From Verrucomicrobiia bacterium (GTDB lineage: Bacteria; Verrucomicrobiota; Verrucomicrobiia; Limisphaerales; JADLHS01): DNA of 64,000 bases. The notes beneath the pieces are model-generated. The model did no database searches and was not told where the DNA came from. It saw nothing but the letters and a program-made list of their open reading frames with translations. A program made the translations under genes and the position numbers. Every line of letters begins with the position of its first letter. Positions within the stretch are counted from its first letter, which is position 1. Of the stretch, positions 34,739 through 47,992 are shown one piece after another. Location of the stretch: assembly GCA_026125285.1 (NCBI GenBank), contig JAHCLO010000017.1:62001-126000 (forward strand), read 5' to 3'.

Positions 34739-36457
34739 TCAAATACCTCTTCCACTTTCACGAGCCAGCCGTGAAAACTGTTGTGCCTTGGCGGCCAGCT
34801 CCGGGTCACGATCCAATTGCTTCACGGTTTGAGACAACCGGTGCGACCAATTGGAGGCCGCCGCAGAACCGGGGGTGTTGAATCGCTCCGGCTGTGCGAA
34901 CACATCAGTGATTTGAAACACCGCCAGCCAGGAATTGGCGCCCAGCACGGCCCGGGTAAATCCCTCGTGAAGACGCTGGCTGAAGTCCTGCGGTGGCGTT
35001 TCGCCACTCAGGCCGGAAAAGTCCATGATCCGCTTCAGTTCCTGGCGGCAACCTTCCACATCATGACCCGCATCAATGTTGGCCCACAAATCCGCCCACA
35101 AGGCGGCCAGCGGTGGATGATCGTGCGTAGCCGGTTGGGCCAGCGAGAGCCGCGGGTAATGCTTGGGGTCCGCCAGCCGTCCATCGTGCTCGCGGAACAT
35201 CGTGGGAATGCGGAAGCCAGGCATCCCCAGCCGGTGCAACGTCGGCGGAACATACTCCGGCACGACGCCTAGGTCCTCCGCCACCACCACCGTGTCGCCC
35301 GAAGCTTCCTGGATCATGCGCAATAGCTCTTCGCCTTGCGCCTCATTCGCGGCCCGATGTTCCGGGGTGTCATCGGCAAAGGGCTTGAAGCCCGGCAAGC
35401 GCCCCCGGCAACGATCCGCCACCTCGGTTTCGTTCATGTGGAGAAATTCCTGATTGCGATCCGGCGCCCACGGAAAGGAATAGAGGCGGAACAAGCCGAG
35501 GACATGGTCTATGCGGTAGAGATGAAACACCTTCCGGAGATTCCCCACCCGGGTTCGCCACCACTCGAAGTTGTGGCGGCGCAGTTCGTCCCAGCGATAG
35601 ACCGGGATTCCCCAGTTCTGCCCCCACTTCTCGGTGAACTCGTCCACCTTGAAAGTCTTCTCCGGCGGGGCGCCGCCGCTCCACTCCAGATCGAAGATGG
35701 ACTGGTTGGCCCAAACGTCGGCGCTGAAACGTCCCACGCCGAATGGAATATCCCCCATCAGGAAAACCCGCTTTGCCGCACCGTAAGCCTTCACCGCCTC
35801 CCATTGCGTGAAGGCAATCCATTGGACATACATGAAGAAAAGCTGCTGGCGCATGAGTTCGTCGCGACGCCGCTCCGGCAGGGACAACAGCCAGGTGCGC
35901 GCACGCCGGGGGCCGCGATGTTCCGCCGGCCAATGATCCCACGTCGGCACGTTGCCGTTCGCTTCCATCAACACCCGAAACAACGCGTAGTCAGAAAGCC
36001 ACTCGGCGTTCTCGCTCAGAAAGCGGCGGAAGAGCCGGGCGCGTTTGGTGGTGCGATTGAAGTGCCGCTTGAGAAAATTGCCAAACGCCGCGGCGAGCAA
36101 GCGCCGTTTCAGCGCCTTGACTTTCGGATAATCCACTGCGCCAGCGCGCAACTCCGCCAACAGCGATGGTTTGACGATTTTTCGGAATTGCGCCGCTGAC
36201 AAATCCGGCAACCATCTTGGCGAGACGGCAATGGTCGTTGGCTCAATGGCAAGTGAACTGATGGAATTATATGGTGAATTGTCATCACTCGTCTCATTGA
36301 TGGGGAGGGTTTGAAAAATCCCCAAGCCGTAACGATGACACCAATCAATCATCTGACGCACCCCGTCCGTATCGCCCACGCCGAGATCCGTCTCGGTGCG
36401 AATGGCAAAGACCGGCTCCAGGATGCCGGCAAGTAGTTGTTCGGGGTTCAATTTCAT
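34739..36457 (-). CDS. malQ: 4-alpha-glucanotransferase (amylomaltase)
   Basis: The 572-residue GH77 enzyme shows the family's catalytic residues: Asp in YRIDHVLGLFR (about 318), Glu in VVAEDLGVVP (about 393) and Asp in ATHDHPPL (about 444). The N-terminal LPINETSDDNSPYNSISSLA is also conserved. It transfers alpha-1,4-glucan segments between maltodextrins in glycogen or maltose metabolism. It stands alone here without other glycogen genes. Confidence 0.92.
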   Translation of the reverse strand: MKLNPEQLLAGILEPVFAIRTETDLGVGDTDGVRQMIDWCHRYGLGIFQTLPINETSDDNSPYNSISSLAIEPTTIAVSPRWLPDLSAAQFRKIVKPSLLAELRAGAVDYPKVKALKRRLLAAAFGNFLKRHFNRTTKRARLFRRFLSENAEWLSDYALFRVLMEANGNVPTWDHWPAEHRGPRRARTWLLSLPERRRDELMRQQLFFMYVQWIAFTQWEAVKAYGAAKRVFLMGDIPFGVGRFSADVWANQSIFDLEWSGGAPPEKTFKVDEFTEKWGQNWGIPVYRWDELRRHNFEWWRTRVGNLRKVFHLYRIDHVLGLFRLYSFPWAPDRNQEFLHMNETEVADRCRGRLPGFKPFADDTPEHRAANEAQGEELLRMIQEASGDTVVVAEDLGVVPEYVPPTLHRLGMPGFRIPTMFREHDGRLADPKHYPRLSLAQPATHDHPPLAALWADLWANIDAGHDVEGCRQELKRIMDFSGLSGETPPQDFSQRLHEGFTRAVLGANSWLAVFQITDVFAQPERFNTPGSAAASNWSHRLSQTVKQLDRDPELAAKAQQFSRLARESGRGI

Positions 36458-36615
36458 CGTTCGCGCTCAAGCTTGTCAGCTATCAGCACTGAATTCAAAT
36501 CCGTTAGCGCAGCTTCACGGAAGCCCGGGCGATCCGGGGCATGCGGCAAGGGGCGTCGAGGCACCACCGTTAACGTGGACACTTGTTCGGAAATCGTTTT
36601 AACTGACGCCAGGGT

Positions 36616-37323
36616 ATGGCAATCGCAGACCTCAGACGTGAATATGATCTTGGCGGCCTCAATCGTCAGGATCTCCAGGCGGACCCGATGGCGCAGTTCA
36701 ATGCCTGGTTTGCCCAGGCAGCCGGAGCGCGCACCGGCAGTCGCTGGCGTGCCGTGGGCATTGCGTTGTACAAGGCCTGGCACGCCCTGCTGGGCCACGC
36801 GCCGCCGGATGTCAACGCCATGGTGCTGGCCACTGCCACCACGGACTCTCAGCCCTCCGCGCGCACCGTTTTGCTCAAGGGCGTGGATGAACGCGGGTTC
36901 ATTTTTTTCACGAACTACGACAGCCGCAAAGGGCAGGAGTTGGCGGAGAATCCCCAAGCTGCCCTGGTGTTCTATTGGCCCGACCTCGAGCGCCAGGTGT
37001 GCGTGGCGGGAACGGTGACCAAACTACCGGTGACCGAATCGGAGGCTTATTTCAAAAGCCGACCCAAAGGCAGCCGCCTGAGCGCGTGGGCGTCCAACCA
37101 GAACACGGTCGTGCCAGATCGCAAGACCTTGGAACAGCGGTGGCAGGAAATCGCCAAACGGTTTCCCACCGAAGCCGTTCCCCTGCCGTCCAATTGGGGA
37201 GGTTACGTGCTCGCCCCAACCCGTATCGAATTCTGGCAGGGCCGACCGAGCCGGCTGCATGACCGGTTTCGCTACGCCCGCCAGCCCGATAACACCTGGC
37301 TGATTGAACGACTTTCTCCCTGA
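36616..37323 (+). CDS. pdxH: Pyridoxamine 5'-phosphate oxidase
   Basis: The protein of 235 residues has the FMN-binding and substrate motifs of PdxH: ARTVLLKGVDERGFIFFTNY, SRKGQELAENP, SRPKGSRLSAWASNQ and the C-terminal RIEFWQGRPSRLHDR. It oxidises pyridoxamine or pyridoxine phosphate to pyridoxal phosphate with oxygen. The start at ATG 36616 matches the family length of about 220-235. Confidence 0.94.
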   Translation: MAIADLRREYDLGGLNRQDLQADPMAQFNAWFAQAAGARTGSRWRAVGIALYKAWHALLGHAPPDVNAMVLATATTDSQPSARTVLLKGVDERGFIFFTNYDSRKGQELAENPQAALVFYWPDLERQVCVAGTVTKLPVTESEAYFKSRPKGSRLSAWASNQNTVVPDRKTLEQRWQEIAKRFPTEAVPLPSNWGGYVLAPTRIEFWQGRPSRLHDRFRYARQPDNTWLIERLSP

Positions 37324-37505
37324 ATGTCCTGGCCGGTGGTACCACGGTTGGTTCCCATCGCCAAACCGGCGTGGACTACTGAAGTTGCGGGACCAAGCGA
37401 GAAGACAAATTGGTTGAAATCCTGGCGGGTGCGGCGAAGTTACCGGTGGATTGAACGCAATGGCCGGACGAGCCGACAGGCAGTCCGAGGCGGACCACAA
37501 GCCAG

Positions 37506-38072
37506 ATGAACAACAGCGAACACATGCTCAGATCCGAAACCCCGGACGAAACGTGGTCGGTGGTGGTGCTTTACGATGATGCGCCTACGCGACAGCGGGC
37601 AATGGGGTTATGCAACCGGCTGGTGCAACGGTTTTGGGAGGAGGTTGAGATTCGCTTCCATTGGTGGCGGAGCGATTTTCTGGTGGACGACTTGATGCGA
37701 ACCACGGCGACGCAAGATGCCGTAGGCGCTGATTTCATCGTGGTGAGCAGCCGCCCAGAACAACAATTTTCCCCGTTCGTTGTCAAGTGGTTCGAGGACT
37801 GGATCAGGCAACGCGAAGGGAGGGAAGGCGCTTTCCTGGACCTGACCGAGCCGGAAGCCGGTTCTGCTGATAATGTCCAGCGACGTCAACTACACCTCCG
37901 CCGGCTCGCCCACCGAGCGATGATGGATTACCTCACCCAAGTGTCCCAGATCATGGATGGACCGCTGCCTGATTCATTCGAGTCAGTGGAACACCGCGCG
38001 GCGCAGATCACCTCGGTCATGGACCAGATTCTGCATTTGCCACCGCCACCGCGACTGGATTTGCCGCGTTAG
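37506..38072 (+). CDS. Conserved-looking protein of unknown function
   Basis: The 188-residue soluble protein starts at ATG 37506. It has an alternating pattern consistent with an alpha/beta fold in the first half (WSVVVLYDDAPTRQRAMGL, then ADFIVVSSRPEQ). The second half is helical and polar. The first part is reminiscent of a response-regulator-like or Rossmann-like sheet, but no catalytic residues are evident. It has no clear operon partner and is convergent with gyrA. Confidence 0.55.
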   Translation: MNNSEHMLRSETPDETWSVVVLYDDAPTRQRAMGLCNRLVQRFWEEVEIRFHWWRSDFLVDDLMRTTATQDAVGADFIVVSSRPEQQFSPFVVKWFEDWIRQREGREGAFLDLTEPEAGSADNVQRRQLHLRRLAHRAMMDYLTQVSQIMDGPLPDSFESVEHRAAQITSVMDQILHLPPPPRLDLPR

Positions 38073-38115
38073 CGATACCAACCGGCCGGCATTTCTCTGA
38101 AACCAGCGAGCAGTT

Positions 38116-40800
38116 TCAAGCCGCCGTTTCGTCCGCAGCAGCAACGTCTTCCTGGGTTTCGCTAATGACAGGCGCGATGGCCTGAAGCTTGTCGCCTTCG
38201 TCCAGGTTCACCAGTTTCACTCCCATCGTGTTGCGACCGGCTTCGCGGATGTCCTTCACGAATGTCCGCACCATCTGTCCACCCACGGTGATGAGCATGA
38301 TTTCGTCGGTATCCCGCACCGGTAGCGCCCCGATGACGCCGCCGGTTTTCTCGCCCACTTTCATCGTGATGCGCCCCTTGCCCCCGCGAGATTGTCGGCG
38401 CGTGCCAGATTCGCCTTGAACCAGATACTCGTCGAATGAAGTCCGTTTGCCGATGCCGTTCTCGCCGGCCACCAACAACGCCGCATCCGGAACTACCACG
38501 GCCAGCGCGACGACCGCGTCGTCCTTCTCCAAAGTGATGCCTTTGACCCCGGCGGCGTTGCGGCCCATCGAACGCACGTCGGTTTCGCTGAAGCGGATGC
38601 TCATCCCGTTGCGGGTGATCAGCACCACATCGTCACCCTCGTCCCCGCCCGGCGTGCTGCCGCGCGTTTGTTTCACGTCAATCAACGTGTCGCCCGGTTC
38701 GATGGTAATGGCGATGATGCCACCCTTGCGCACGTTGGCGAAGTCGCTGAGGGAGGTTTTCTTTACGGTGCCTTGCCGCGTGGCGAAGAAGAGTTCGCCT
38801 GGCTGCTGCCAGGTGACATCTTCCCGATTTTCGTCCGTCTTGGAGAGAATCCGAATCAACGCGGCGATCTTCTCGTCGGCCTTCAACTCCAGCAGATTGG
38901 CGATGCTCCGGCCTTTGGCGGCGCGTCCCATGTCAGGAATCTCATGCACGCGTTCGACGTACACGCGACCGGTATTCGTGAAGAACATCAGGTAGTCATG
39001 CGTGCTGGCCGTGAAGAGATGCTCGACGAAGTCCTTGTCCTCGGCGGTCTCGCCCTCGCGCGTGGTCATGCCGATGACGCCTTTGCCCCCTCGTTTTTGC
39101 GAGCGGTACTGGCTCACGTTCGTGCGTTTGATGAGTCCGGCATGGGTCAGGGTGATGATGACGCCTTCGTTGGCGATCAGGTCCTCGATGGCGATCTCAC
39201 CCTCGTCGGGCACAATCTCGGTTTTGCGCGGCGTGGCGTGCTTTTCCCGGATGGCGTGCAATTCGGCTTTGATGATCGTCATCACGCGCGATTCCTTGGC
39301 GAGGATGTCGAGCAGATCCTTGATGACTTCGAGCAACGCCTTGTATTCCTTGTCAATCTTGTCAATTTCCAATCCGGTCAACTGGTACAGGCGGAGATTG
39401 AGAATTTCGTCCACTTGCCGCTCGGTGAGAGCGTATCGGCCGCCCAGCAACCGCGCTTCACTGCGGATGAGCACGCCCCACTGCTCCACCTGCGACCGGG
39501 ACCACTCGAACGCCAGCAGTTTGACCCGGGCTTCATCGCGGGTCTTGGAGCCCCGGATGATGGCGATGAACTCGTCGAGATTGGACAGCGCAATAATGAA
39601 GCCCTCGAGGGTTTCGGCCCGTTCCTCGGCCTTCTTCAACTCGAAGCGCGTCCGGCGCAACACCACTTCGCGCCGATGCTCGATGTAGCACTGGATGATT
39701 GCTTTGAGATTGAGCGTCTTCGGGCGGCCATGATCAATCGCCAAAGAATTGACGCTGAAGGAAACCTCCAGTTGCGTGTGTTTGAAGAGGTTCGCGATGA
39801 CCACCTTGGGCACGGCCTCGCGTTTAAGTTCAATGACCAGCCGGCAATGCTCATCCGACTCATTGCGCATCGCGGAAATCTCCGTGATGATCTTCTCATT
39901 GACCAGATTGGCGATCTGCTCCTCCAGGCCGGCGCGGTTGACGTTGAAGGGGATTTCCGTGATGACGAGTTGCTCGCGGTTGCCCTTGAGTTCCTCGACG
40001 CCGATCCGGCCGCGCAATTTCACACTGCCCTTGCCGTTCGTGAAATAATTCCTGATGCCCTCAACGCCGCAGATGAATCCGCCAGTCGGAAAGTCCGGGC
40101 CTTTGATGAACTTCATCAACTCAGGAATCGTGATGTCTGGTTTGTCAATCTGCGCGCAGATGCCGTCAATGACTTCGCCAAGATTGTGCGGCGGCATGTT
40201 GGTGGCCATGCCAACGGCAATGCCCGTGCCGCCATTGACGAGTAGATTCGGAAACGCGGCGGGAAAGACCGTCGGCTCAACGCGTTGTTCGTCATAAGTC
40301 GGCACGAAATCCACCGTGTCCTTCTCCATGTCGGTCATCAATAATGCACCGAGGTGCGTAAGCCGCGCCTCGGTGTATCGCATTGACGCGGCGGGGTCGT
40401 TTTCCACGGAACCAAAATTTCCCTTGCCGTCCACCAGCCGCTCGCGCATCGCCCACGCTTGCGCCATGTGGACTAATGTCGGGTAGATTGCTTGGTCGCC
40501 GTGCGGGTGGTAGTTGCCCATCGTTTCGCCAACGATCTTTGCGCATTTGAGATGCTTGCGGTTTGGCATCACCCCAAGGTCATTCATCGCATAAAGAATC
40601 CGGCGCTGCGAGGGCTTGAGGCCGTCGCGGACATCCGGCAACGCGCGGGAAATGATCACCGACATCGAGTAATCGAGAAACGAGTTCTTGATCTCGTCCG
40701 CGACGTTGATTTTGGAAATTTTTTCGCCCTGCGAATAAGCGCCGCCCGGGGTGTGCGAAGCGTTGGATTCCGTCTGATTGGATTCAGTTTCGTCTGGCAT
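38116..40800 (-). CDS. gyrA: DNA gyrase subunit A
   Basis: The ATG at 40800 (MPDETES) is preferred to the upstream codon at 40812. The catalytic Tyr lies in [10 protein letters not shown] (about residue 141). The GyrA box QKRGGKG confirms gyrase rather than topoisomerase IV. The C-terminal beta-pinwheel repeats ([23 protein letters not shown]) are complete. GyrA cleaves and rejoins DNA while GyrB drives negative supercoiling. A toxin-antitoxin pair separates it from gyrB on the same strand. Confidence 0.96.
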   Translation of the reverse strand: MPDETESNQTESNASHTPGGAYSQGEKISKINVADEIKNSFLDYSMSVIISRALPDVRDGLKPSQRRILYAMNDLGVMPNRKHLKCAKIVGETMGNYHPHGDQAIYPTLVHMAQAWAMRERLVDGKGNFGSVENDPAASMRYTEARLTHLGALLMTDMEKDTVDFVPTYDEQRVEPTVFPAAFPNLLVNGGTGIAVGMATNMPPHNLGEVIDGICAQIDKPDITIPELMKFIKGPDFPTGGFICGVEGIRNYFTNGKGSVKLRGRIGVEELKGNREQLVITEIPFNVNRAGLEEQIANLVNEKIITEISAMRNESDEHCRLVIELKREAVPKVVIANLFKHTQLEVSFSVNSLAIDHGRPKTLNLKAIIQCYIEHRREVVLRRTRFELKKAEERAETLEGFIIALSNLDEFIAIIRGSKTRDEARVKLLAFEWSRSQVEQWGVLIRSEARLLGGRYALTERQVDEILNLRLYQLTGLEIDKIDKEYKALLEVIKDLLDILAKESRVMTIIKAELHAIREKHATPRKTEIVPDEGEIAIEDLIANEGVIITLTHAGLIKRTNVSQYRSQKRGGKGVIGMTTREGETAEDKDFVEHLFTASTHDYLMFFTNTGRVYVERVHEIPDMGRAAKGRSIANLLELKADEKIAALIRILSKTDENREDVTWQQPGELFFATRQGTVKKTSLSDFANVRKGGIIAITIEPGDTLIDVKQTRGSTPGGDEGDDVVLITRNGMSIRFSETDVRSMGRNAAGVKGITLEKDDAVVALAVVVPDAALLVAGENGIGKRTSFDEYLVQGESGTRRQSRGGKGRITMKVGEKTGGVIGALPVRDTDEIMLITVGGQMVRTFVKDIREAGRNTMGVKLVNLDEGDKLQAIAPVISETQEDVAAADETAA

Positions 40801-40818
40801 GATTAAAATCAATAAACG

Positions 40819-41253
40819 CTATTTCACTCCCGGCGGCGGCACGAGCGACAAGCCAATGAAATCCGACGCCTCGCAAACCCGGTGATCACTGCTGCACATT
40901 TGTTCGCCACCATTTAATTCGGCCGTTGCGACATGAATCGCATCCAAGGTCCGCAACGCGACGTTCGGATGACACTGGTCAATCACCGCGCCGGCGCGCT
41001 CAATGACCTGGCGATTCAATGGCAGCAACAAAAACTCCTGATCGCGCACCTTGTCCTGAAACAACCGCCAACCTGCCAAGCGCGCTTGACGGGAAATCCG
41101 CCCTGCCCGTTCTTTAGTGAGCAGGGCGGATCGAACTTCCGCCACGGCCAGTTCCGAGGTGACAATGGCCTGTCCCGTCACAATGCCGTGATAGGCCGCG
41201 CTGTCGGGTTCGTGGCTGACCAGTTTGACGATGACGCAGGAATCGAGATACAT
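40819..41253 (-). CDS. PIN-domain ribonuclease toxin (VapC-like)
   Basis: The start is set at ATG 41253 (MYLDSCVIVKL), four bases after the antitoxin stop; ATG 41274 is an alternative. The acidic residues of the PIN active site are in place: Asp in YLDSCV, Glu in VAEVRSALL, Asp in RTLDAIHVATA and Asp in SSDHRV. VapC-type toxins cleave RNA when freed from the antitoxin. It ends 18 bases before gyrA. Confidence 0.87.
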   Translation of the reverse strand: MYLDSCVIVKLVSHEPDSAAYHGIVTGQAIVTSELAVAEVRSALLTKERAGRISRQARLAGWRLFQDKVRDQEFLLLPLNRQVIERAGAVIDQCHPNVALRTLDAIHVATAELNGGEQMCSSDHRVCEASDFIGLSLVPPPGVK

Positions 41254-41257
41254 CGTG

Positions 41258-41590
41258 TTACCAGCCCCGACCATCACGGTCAGCACGGATGATTTCTTCG
41301 GCAAAAGGCCCTTCGGTTTGCATGGGCATCTTTTGCAGTTGCTCCAAAGTGCCGGTGAAAACCTTCCGCGCCTTCGATCCGCCCACCGGCGACAAGACCG
41401 CTTTCGGTTTCCCATCCGACGTGATTGTGACTTCCTGCCCGCCCGCCACCAACTCCAGCAGCGCTGAGAGTTTGGCTTTGGCCGCGCGTACCGGTATGGC
41501 CAGCCCCACTCCGGGCATCGCAACCGCGTCGTTCAGGACGGAGGCCTGCGGATCGTGTTCTGGATAGACCAGTGTTTTTTTTGTTTTCAT
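41258..41590 (-). CDS. Phd/YefM-type antitoxin
   Basis: The 110-residue protein contains the Phd/YefM DNA-binding segment IPVRAAKAKLSALLELVAGG followed by EVTITSDGKPKAVLSPV, which is nearly diagnostic. The C-terminal region (LEQLQKMPMQTEGPFAEEII) should wrap around the toxin. Its start lies directly below a promoter with an overlapping palindrome, consistent with autoregulation. It is 45 bases after the gyrB stop. Confidence 0.88.
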   Translation of the reverse strand: MKTKKTLVYPEHDPQASVLNDAVAMPGVGLAIPVRAAKAKLSALLELVAGGQEVTITSDGKPKAVLSPVGGSKARKVFTGTLEQLQKMPMQTEGPFAEEIIRADRDGRGW

Positions 41591-41596
41591 GCACTC

Positions 41597-41626
41597 AATG
41601 TAGTCTCATGTGACTACAATCGTCAA
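41597..41626 (-). promoter_or_regulatory. Toxin-antitoxin promoter with palindromic operator
   Basis: On the minus strand, TTGACG (plus 41621-41626) and TACATT (plus 41597-41602) form a -35/-10 pair with an 18-base spacer. The inverted repeat tgtagtc (41599-41605) and gactaca (41612-41618) sits between and over them, an ideal antitoxin operator. The -10 is only six bases from the antitoxin ATG at 41590, so the transcript may be leaderless or nearly so. Confidence 0.65.
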
Positions 41627-41635
41627 GCAATTTTA

Positions 41636-44248
<2,613 letters not shown>

Positions 44249-44383
44249 CTAAGTGGAATTCTTTTTGTTGAAGAACCGCAATTCCTTGTGGTGCTACTTC
44301 AACCGAACCCGACCCGTTGGGGCGTCGCTGCCCCACCACTGAAGGAAGAAGTCCCTCCTTAACGCCCTCCCAACCACAACCGG

Positions 44384-45220
44384 TCAAGACTTGATATCAC
44401 GCACTTGAAACGCCGTACAACCAATGACGAACGCCGTTGCACAAGCTGCGATAAGAACGATCTCAGATTGCAGAATCTGCGCCCAGGGGATGGGATTCTG
44501 GAATACGTACAGCCAGCAGCGAAAGTGATGAGTGATGAACCAGTGCTCGTAACGGTCGAAGAATGGAATTCCTTCCAGCACCACGTTTACAGACATGTAG
44601 GAGAGCGCGAGGATGGTGGCGGCCGCCGGTTTCATGTTGAAACAGGAAAACATGAAGGCCACCGAGAGGATCACACTCGCATTCACCGCCAGAAACACGT
44701 GCGCCAGCATGAACCGCGCAAGCCCCTCCCCCGCTGGCAACACGCTGAACGCCATACCGGGCGCGAAGAAAAACATGCCCTTCCACGGAAACAGCACCCG
44801 CGCGAAACCCAGCGCGATGAAGCCCAATGCCACCACCAGCACGGCGGCGAAAATAACGCCGGCAATCCATTTCACCAGCAACAAGCGCGAACGGGATATG
44901 GGCCGGGCCAGAATCATCCGCAACGTGCCGTCCTCGTATTCCTTGGCCACCAGGTCGCCGCCGACGAGCGAAGTGTAGAGCGGCATCAACAGGATGATCT
45001 GAGGCATCAACATCACCACCGCAACCGTGAGGGCGGAAATAAATTCACTGGCCAGATAACCGTTGCTGCCCAGCAAACGTTCGAAGTCGCTCTGCCACCG
45101 GGTGTACTTGAACGCCAACAGCATGGCGGTCTGCGCCAGGATGAAGGCGCCGAAACCGATGTAAGTCCGCTTCTTGCCGAAGAGCTTCCAAAGTTCGTTC
45201 TTTAGTTGCGCGAGAAACAT
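44384..45220 (-). CDS. ABC-2 type transporter permease
   Basis: The 278-residue protein has about six hydrophobic helices and the ABC-2 phrase GGDLVAKEYEDGTLRMILAR, characteristic of permeases of this family. It starts 3 bases after the ATPase gene. Together they form an exporter of unknown cargo in the inner membrane. gyrB follows downstream after a gap of about 220 bases with small inverted repeats. Confidence 0.87.
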   Translation of the reverse strand: MFLAQLKNELWKLFGKKRTYIGFGAFILAQTAMLLAFKYTRWQSDFERLLGSNGYLASEFISALTVAVVMLMPQIILLMPLYTSLVGGDLVAKEYEDGTLRMILARPISRSRLLLVKWIAGVIFAAVLVVALGFIALGFARVLFPWKGMFFFAPGMAFSVLPAGEGLARFMLAHVFLAVNASVILSVAFMFSCFNMKPAAATILALSYMSVNVVLEGIPFFDRYEHWFITHHFRCWLYVFQNPIPWAQILQSEIVLIAACATAFVIGCTAFQVRDIKS

Positions 45221-45223
45221 GCG

Positions 45224-46135
45224 TCAGTGAGTTGTTCCGTTCACGGTTGCCGCTTTGACGAGCGAGAGGTAGAAATCCTCCAGCGTCTGCTCGTGTTGCC
45301 AGATGCCTTCCACCTCCATGCCCGCCCCAACCAGCGCCCGCGTCACCTCGGCGGTGCTGATTCCCTCCCGTAACAGAATGAACCGTCCCTCCGTCGCCCC
45401 CGAGATCAGTCCTTTGTCGCGCAACAAGGACGTCGCCGCCGCGAAGTCGGGCGTGCGCAATACCACCCGGCTGCGCTCCGCGCGCACCTCGTTCACCTGC
45501 CCCTCAAACACTTTGCGACCCTGGTTCAATACGGCGATGCGCGTGCAAAGCTGTTCCACTTCCGTCAGCAGGTGGGAAGAGAGCAGAATGGTCAGCCCCA
45601 TTTCGCGATGGAGTCGGGCAATGGTCTGCCGCATTTCCGCGATCCCTTCCGGATCCAGGCCGCTGCCCGGCTCGTCCAGGATCAGCAATTCCGGTTGCGG
45701 CAACAAAGCCTGGGCCAGCGCCAGCCGGGCCCGCATCCCGTGCGAGTAAGTCTTCACTTTGGACTGTTCGCGGCCCGACAAGCCCACCCAGTCCACTACT
45801 TCGCGAATACGTTGCGGGGAGGTGGGCGCCGTGTAGTGACTGAGAATCTCTAGATTCCGCCAGCCGCTGAGATAATCATAAAACGCCGGCGTCTCGAAAA
45901 TTGCGCCGACTTTGTGCAGCGCCCGGGCGCGTTGGCGGGTCACGTCATGACCGCAAATTTCCACCTCGCCACTGGTGGGCCATACTTGACCGAGCATCAT
46001 GCCGATGGCCGTGCTCTTGCCGGCGCCATTATGACCGAGCAAACCGAAAACTTCGCCCGCCGGCACGGTAAGCGTGAGGTCTTCCACCGCCAGGCGGGCG
46101 CCGAACTTCTTCTGGAGCGAGCGCAGCCGGATCAT
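45224..46135 (-). CDS. ABC transporter ATP-binding protein
   Basis: Walker [10 protein letters not shown], signature-region [16 protein letters not shown], Walker [11 protein letters not shown] and the H-loop ILLSSHLL are all intact. The 303-residue length with a C-terminal helical extension is typical of ABC-2 ATPases. Its start overlaps the pseudopilin stop by 4 bases, so the exporter is translationally coupled to it. Confidence 0.92.
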   Translation of the reverse strand: MIRLRSLQKKFGARLAVEDLTLTVPAGEVFGLLGHNGAGKSTAIGMMLGQVWPTSGEVEICGHDVTRQRARALHKVGAIFETPAFYDYLSGWRNLEILSHYTAPTSPQRIREVVDWVGLSGREQSKVKTYSHGMRARLALAQALLPQPELLILDEPGSGLDPEGIAEMRQTIARLHREMGLTILLSSHLLTEVEQLCTRIAVLNQGRKVFEGQVNEVRAERSRVVLRTPDFAAATSLLRDKGLISGATEGRFILLREGISTAEVTRALVGAGMEVEGIWQHEQTLEDFYLSLVKAATVNGTTH

Positions 46136-46707
46136 TTCTGGAGCGTCCCTTCGATGGCGAGCAGGTTCTTGATGTGTCCATCGGCGTAGAGATAATTCAC
46201 GCCCTTCTTGGCGCCGCGCGCCGCGTGAAAAGCCTCCTTGTCGAACATCACGGGTATGGCATGGGGATCAAAATGCATGCCCAATACGTGAAGATTGTGC
46301 GCCGGCTGGCCGTTGAGCAGACTGTTCCACGAGTAGCTCGAGCCGGATTGCTCGAAGACTTGCGCGCGATCCGAAGGACACCGCAGCACATTCGTGTTCC
46401 CCAATTCATCTTTCAGCACGACTTCCATGCCCGGCAACTCGTCGGCGGGGGGATTTGTCCCAATCAATTTGTCGCGCATGTAAGGCAGCCGATTGTTGTT
46501 GTTGTCCACGTAAAGTTGCAGCGCCACCCCGATCTGCCTCAAATTACTGATGCAAGCCGCCGACCGGCCTGATTCTTTCGCCCGACTCACCGCCGGCATC
46601 AACATCGCCGCGAGCAGGGCGATGATCGCAATCACGACCAACAACTCGATCAGCGTAAAGGCTGAATCAACCTCGGGAGTCCCGCTGAATCGAATGTGGC
46701 GCTTCAT
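46132..46707 (-). CDS. Type II pseudopilin-like protein (prepilin N-methylation signal)
   Basis: The N-terminus carries the prepilin peptidase/methylation motif [20 protein letters not shown], followed by [17 protein letters not shown]. The C-terminal [14 protein letters not shown] matches the YADGH motif found in the large secreted-pseudopilin families of Verrucomicrobiota and Planctomycetota. It is encoded in an ABC transporter operon rather than in a secretion operon. Confidence 0.87.
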   Translation of the reverse strand: MKRHIRFSGTPEVDSAFTLIELLVVIAIIALLAAMLMPAVSRAKESGRSAACISNLRQIGVALQLYVDNNNNRLPYMRDKLIGTNPPADELPGMEVVLKDELGNTNVLRCPSDRAQVFEQSGSSYSWNSLLNGQPAHNLHVLGMHFDPHAIPVMFDKEAFHAARGAKKGVNYLYADGHIKNLLAIEGTLQK

Positions 46708-46709
46708 CC

Positions 46710-47324
46710 TCAGCGAAACCTTCCGCCGCGCTCCATCACCCGCTGCAATTCCTCCAGCACCGGCGCCAGTTCGGCCTTCGTCTGGGCTGAACTTTCGCTG
46801 TAAAAGGATTTCAGCCCGATGGCACGCACCCTGGCCTGCAATTCCTCACTGATCGGAGGCTCGTTCGTTCCGCTGCGAATCGCTTCCGCTCCCGCTTGCA
46901 GCCGGCCGCTCGTCTCGCGCAATCGTTTCAGGGCCTCATCAATCGTCCGGCGACGCCGTTCTTCCGGCAGTTCCTCAAAGGCCGTGATCATCTGTTTGAA
47001 TCCCGTGGGCATCGTGGCTTCGATGAACGCCCCCTTCTCCTCCTCGGTCATCTGCTCGAACCACTGATACGCCGTGCGCTCCAGCCGCAATTGTTGTCGC
47101 TCTTCCAGCGATAGTGCGTTGATCTTTCTTGCGAGTTCCTCCAGCGCTTTCGTGCGCGCCGCAGCATCCAGCTTGCTCAAATCAACGGACTCGACGTAGT
47201 CACGCACTTTGTCCGCCGTGACTTTCGCGTTCTTGGCAATATAAAAACCACTTACCGCCAACGTCCAGATCACCACCAGTCCCACGACGGCCCCCACCAA
47301 CGCGCGTTGTCGTTGACTCAGCAT
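46710..47324 (-). CDS. Single-pass membrane protein of unknown function
   Basis: The protein has an N-terminal transmembrane helix ([20 protein letters not shown]) and a ~170-residue helical, highly charged domain, with coiled-coil-like stretches such as [20 protein letters not shown] and [18 protein letters not shown]. It starts upstream of the pseudopilin gene by 3 bases and so belongs to the same transcription unit. No motif identifies a function. Confidence 0.7.
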   Translation of the reverse strand: MLSQRQRALVGAVVGLVVIWTLAVSGFYIAKNAKVTADKVRDYVESVDLSKLDAAARTKALEELARKINALSLEERQQLRLERTAYQWFEQMTEEEKGAFIEATMPTGFKQMITAFEELPEERRRRTIDEALKRLRETSGRLQAGAEAIRSGTNEPPISEELQARVRAIGLKSFYSESSAQTKAELAPVLEELQRVMERGGRFR

Positions 47325-47398
47325 GATAGACTCCTGGCCCGAAGAAACGTCCCGCAGTCCTCAAAGGACACAGTGTGCTCCGTCCATCGCCAACGCGG

Positions 47399-47992
47399 TC
47401 AGTCCAACAAACCCATCAATACCGCGATGGCTTCCTGACGCTGCGTGAGCACCTTGCGCAGGTCTTCCTGCGCTTTCACCAGATCGGCCTGCTTCTGCCG
47501 GCGGGCTTCCTGGAGTTTGGCGAGCTTGGCTTTGATGTCCGCCGCTGGGGCTTTGGCGTCAATCGCCTGCTGCAATGCCTGTGCCTCGGCACTGGGTTGC
47601 CCGAACAACCCTCCCAACCCGCGTCCGCCGCCAGGACCCTCACCGCCTCGGCCACCCGGTCCGCCGCGCCCGAACGCCATGGCGCCCATGCCCATCATGC
47701 CCGCGCCATCCGCGACTGTCGCCATCCGCGCCTGCGTCACGCGGCCGAGCCGTTCCTCGACGATCTTCCACTCGGCATCATCAGTCACCTCCAACCGCTC
47801 GCGAAATGTCTCCATCATGCGACGCTGGATGAACTGCTGCATTTGCTGGCCGTCCATGTTTTGCCAGTCCGGCCGCGGGTTCCGACCTTCGTTCTGATTG
47901 GCGTTCGGTTGCGGTTGCGCTGCGAGTTCGCCGCCCATTGACAGGGCAAGCACCACGCTCGCCGCGATCAGCCCTAGATTCGTATTCTTCAT
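47399..47992 (-). CDS. Secreted glycine-rich protein of unknown function
   Basis: The ATG at 47992 (MKNTNLGLIAASVVLALSMG) gives a signal peptide cleaved near ELAAQP. A helical first domain (MQQFIQRRMMETFRERLEVT) is followed by a Gly/Arg-rich linker (GRGGPGGRGGEGPGGGRG) and a coiled-coil C-terminus rich in Gln, Lys and Ala. The longer frame to 48187 adds an untypical segment. It is probably the first gene of the operon running towards the ABC exporter. Confidence 0.65.
   Translation of the reverse strand: MKNTNLGLIAASVVLALSMGGELAAQPQPNANQNEGRNPRPDWQNMDGQQMQQFIQRRMMETFRERLEVTDDAEWKIVEERLGRVTQARMATVADGAGMMGMGAMAFGRGGPGGRGGEGPGGGRGLGGLFGQPSAEAQALQQAIDAKAPAADIKAKLAKLQEARRQKQADLVKAQEDLRKVLTQRQEAIAVLMGLLD

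Noticed and set aside
38668..40245. 525-residue plus-strand open frame opposite gyrA
   Set aside because: It is the antisense shadow of gyrA; the minus-strand protein has complete catalytic motifs.
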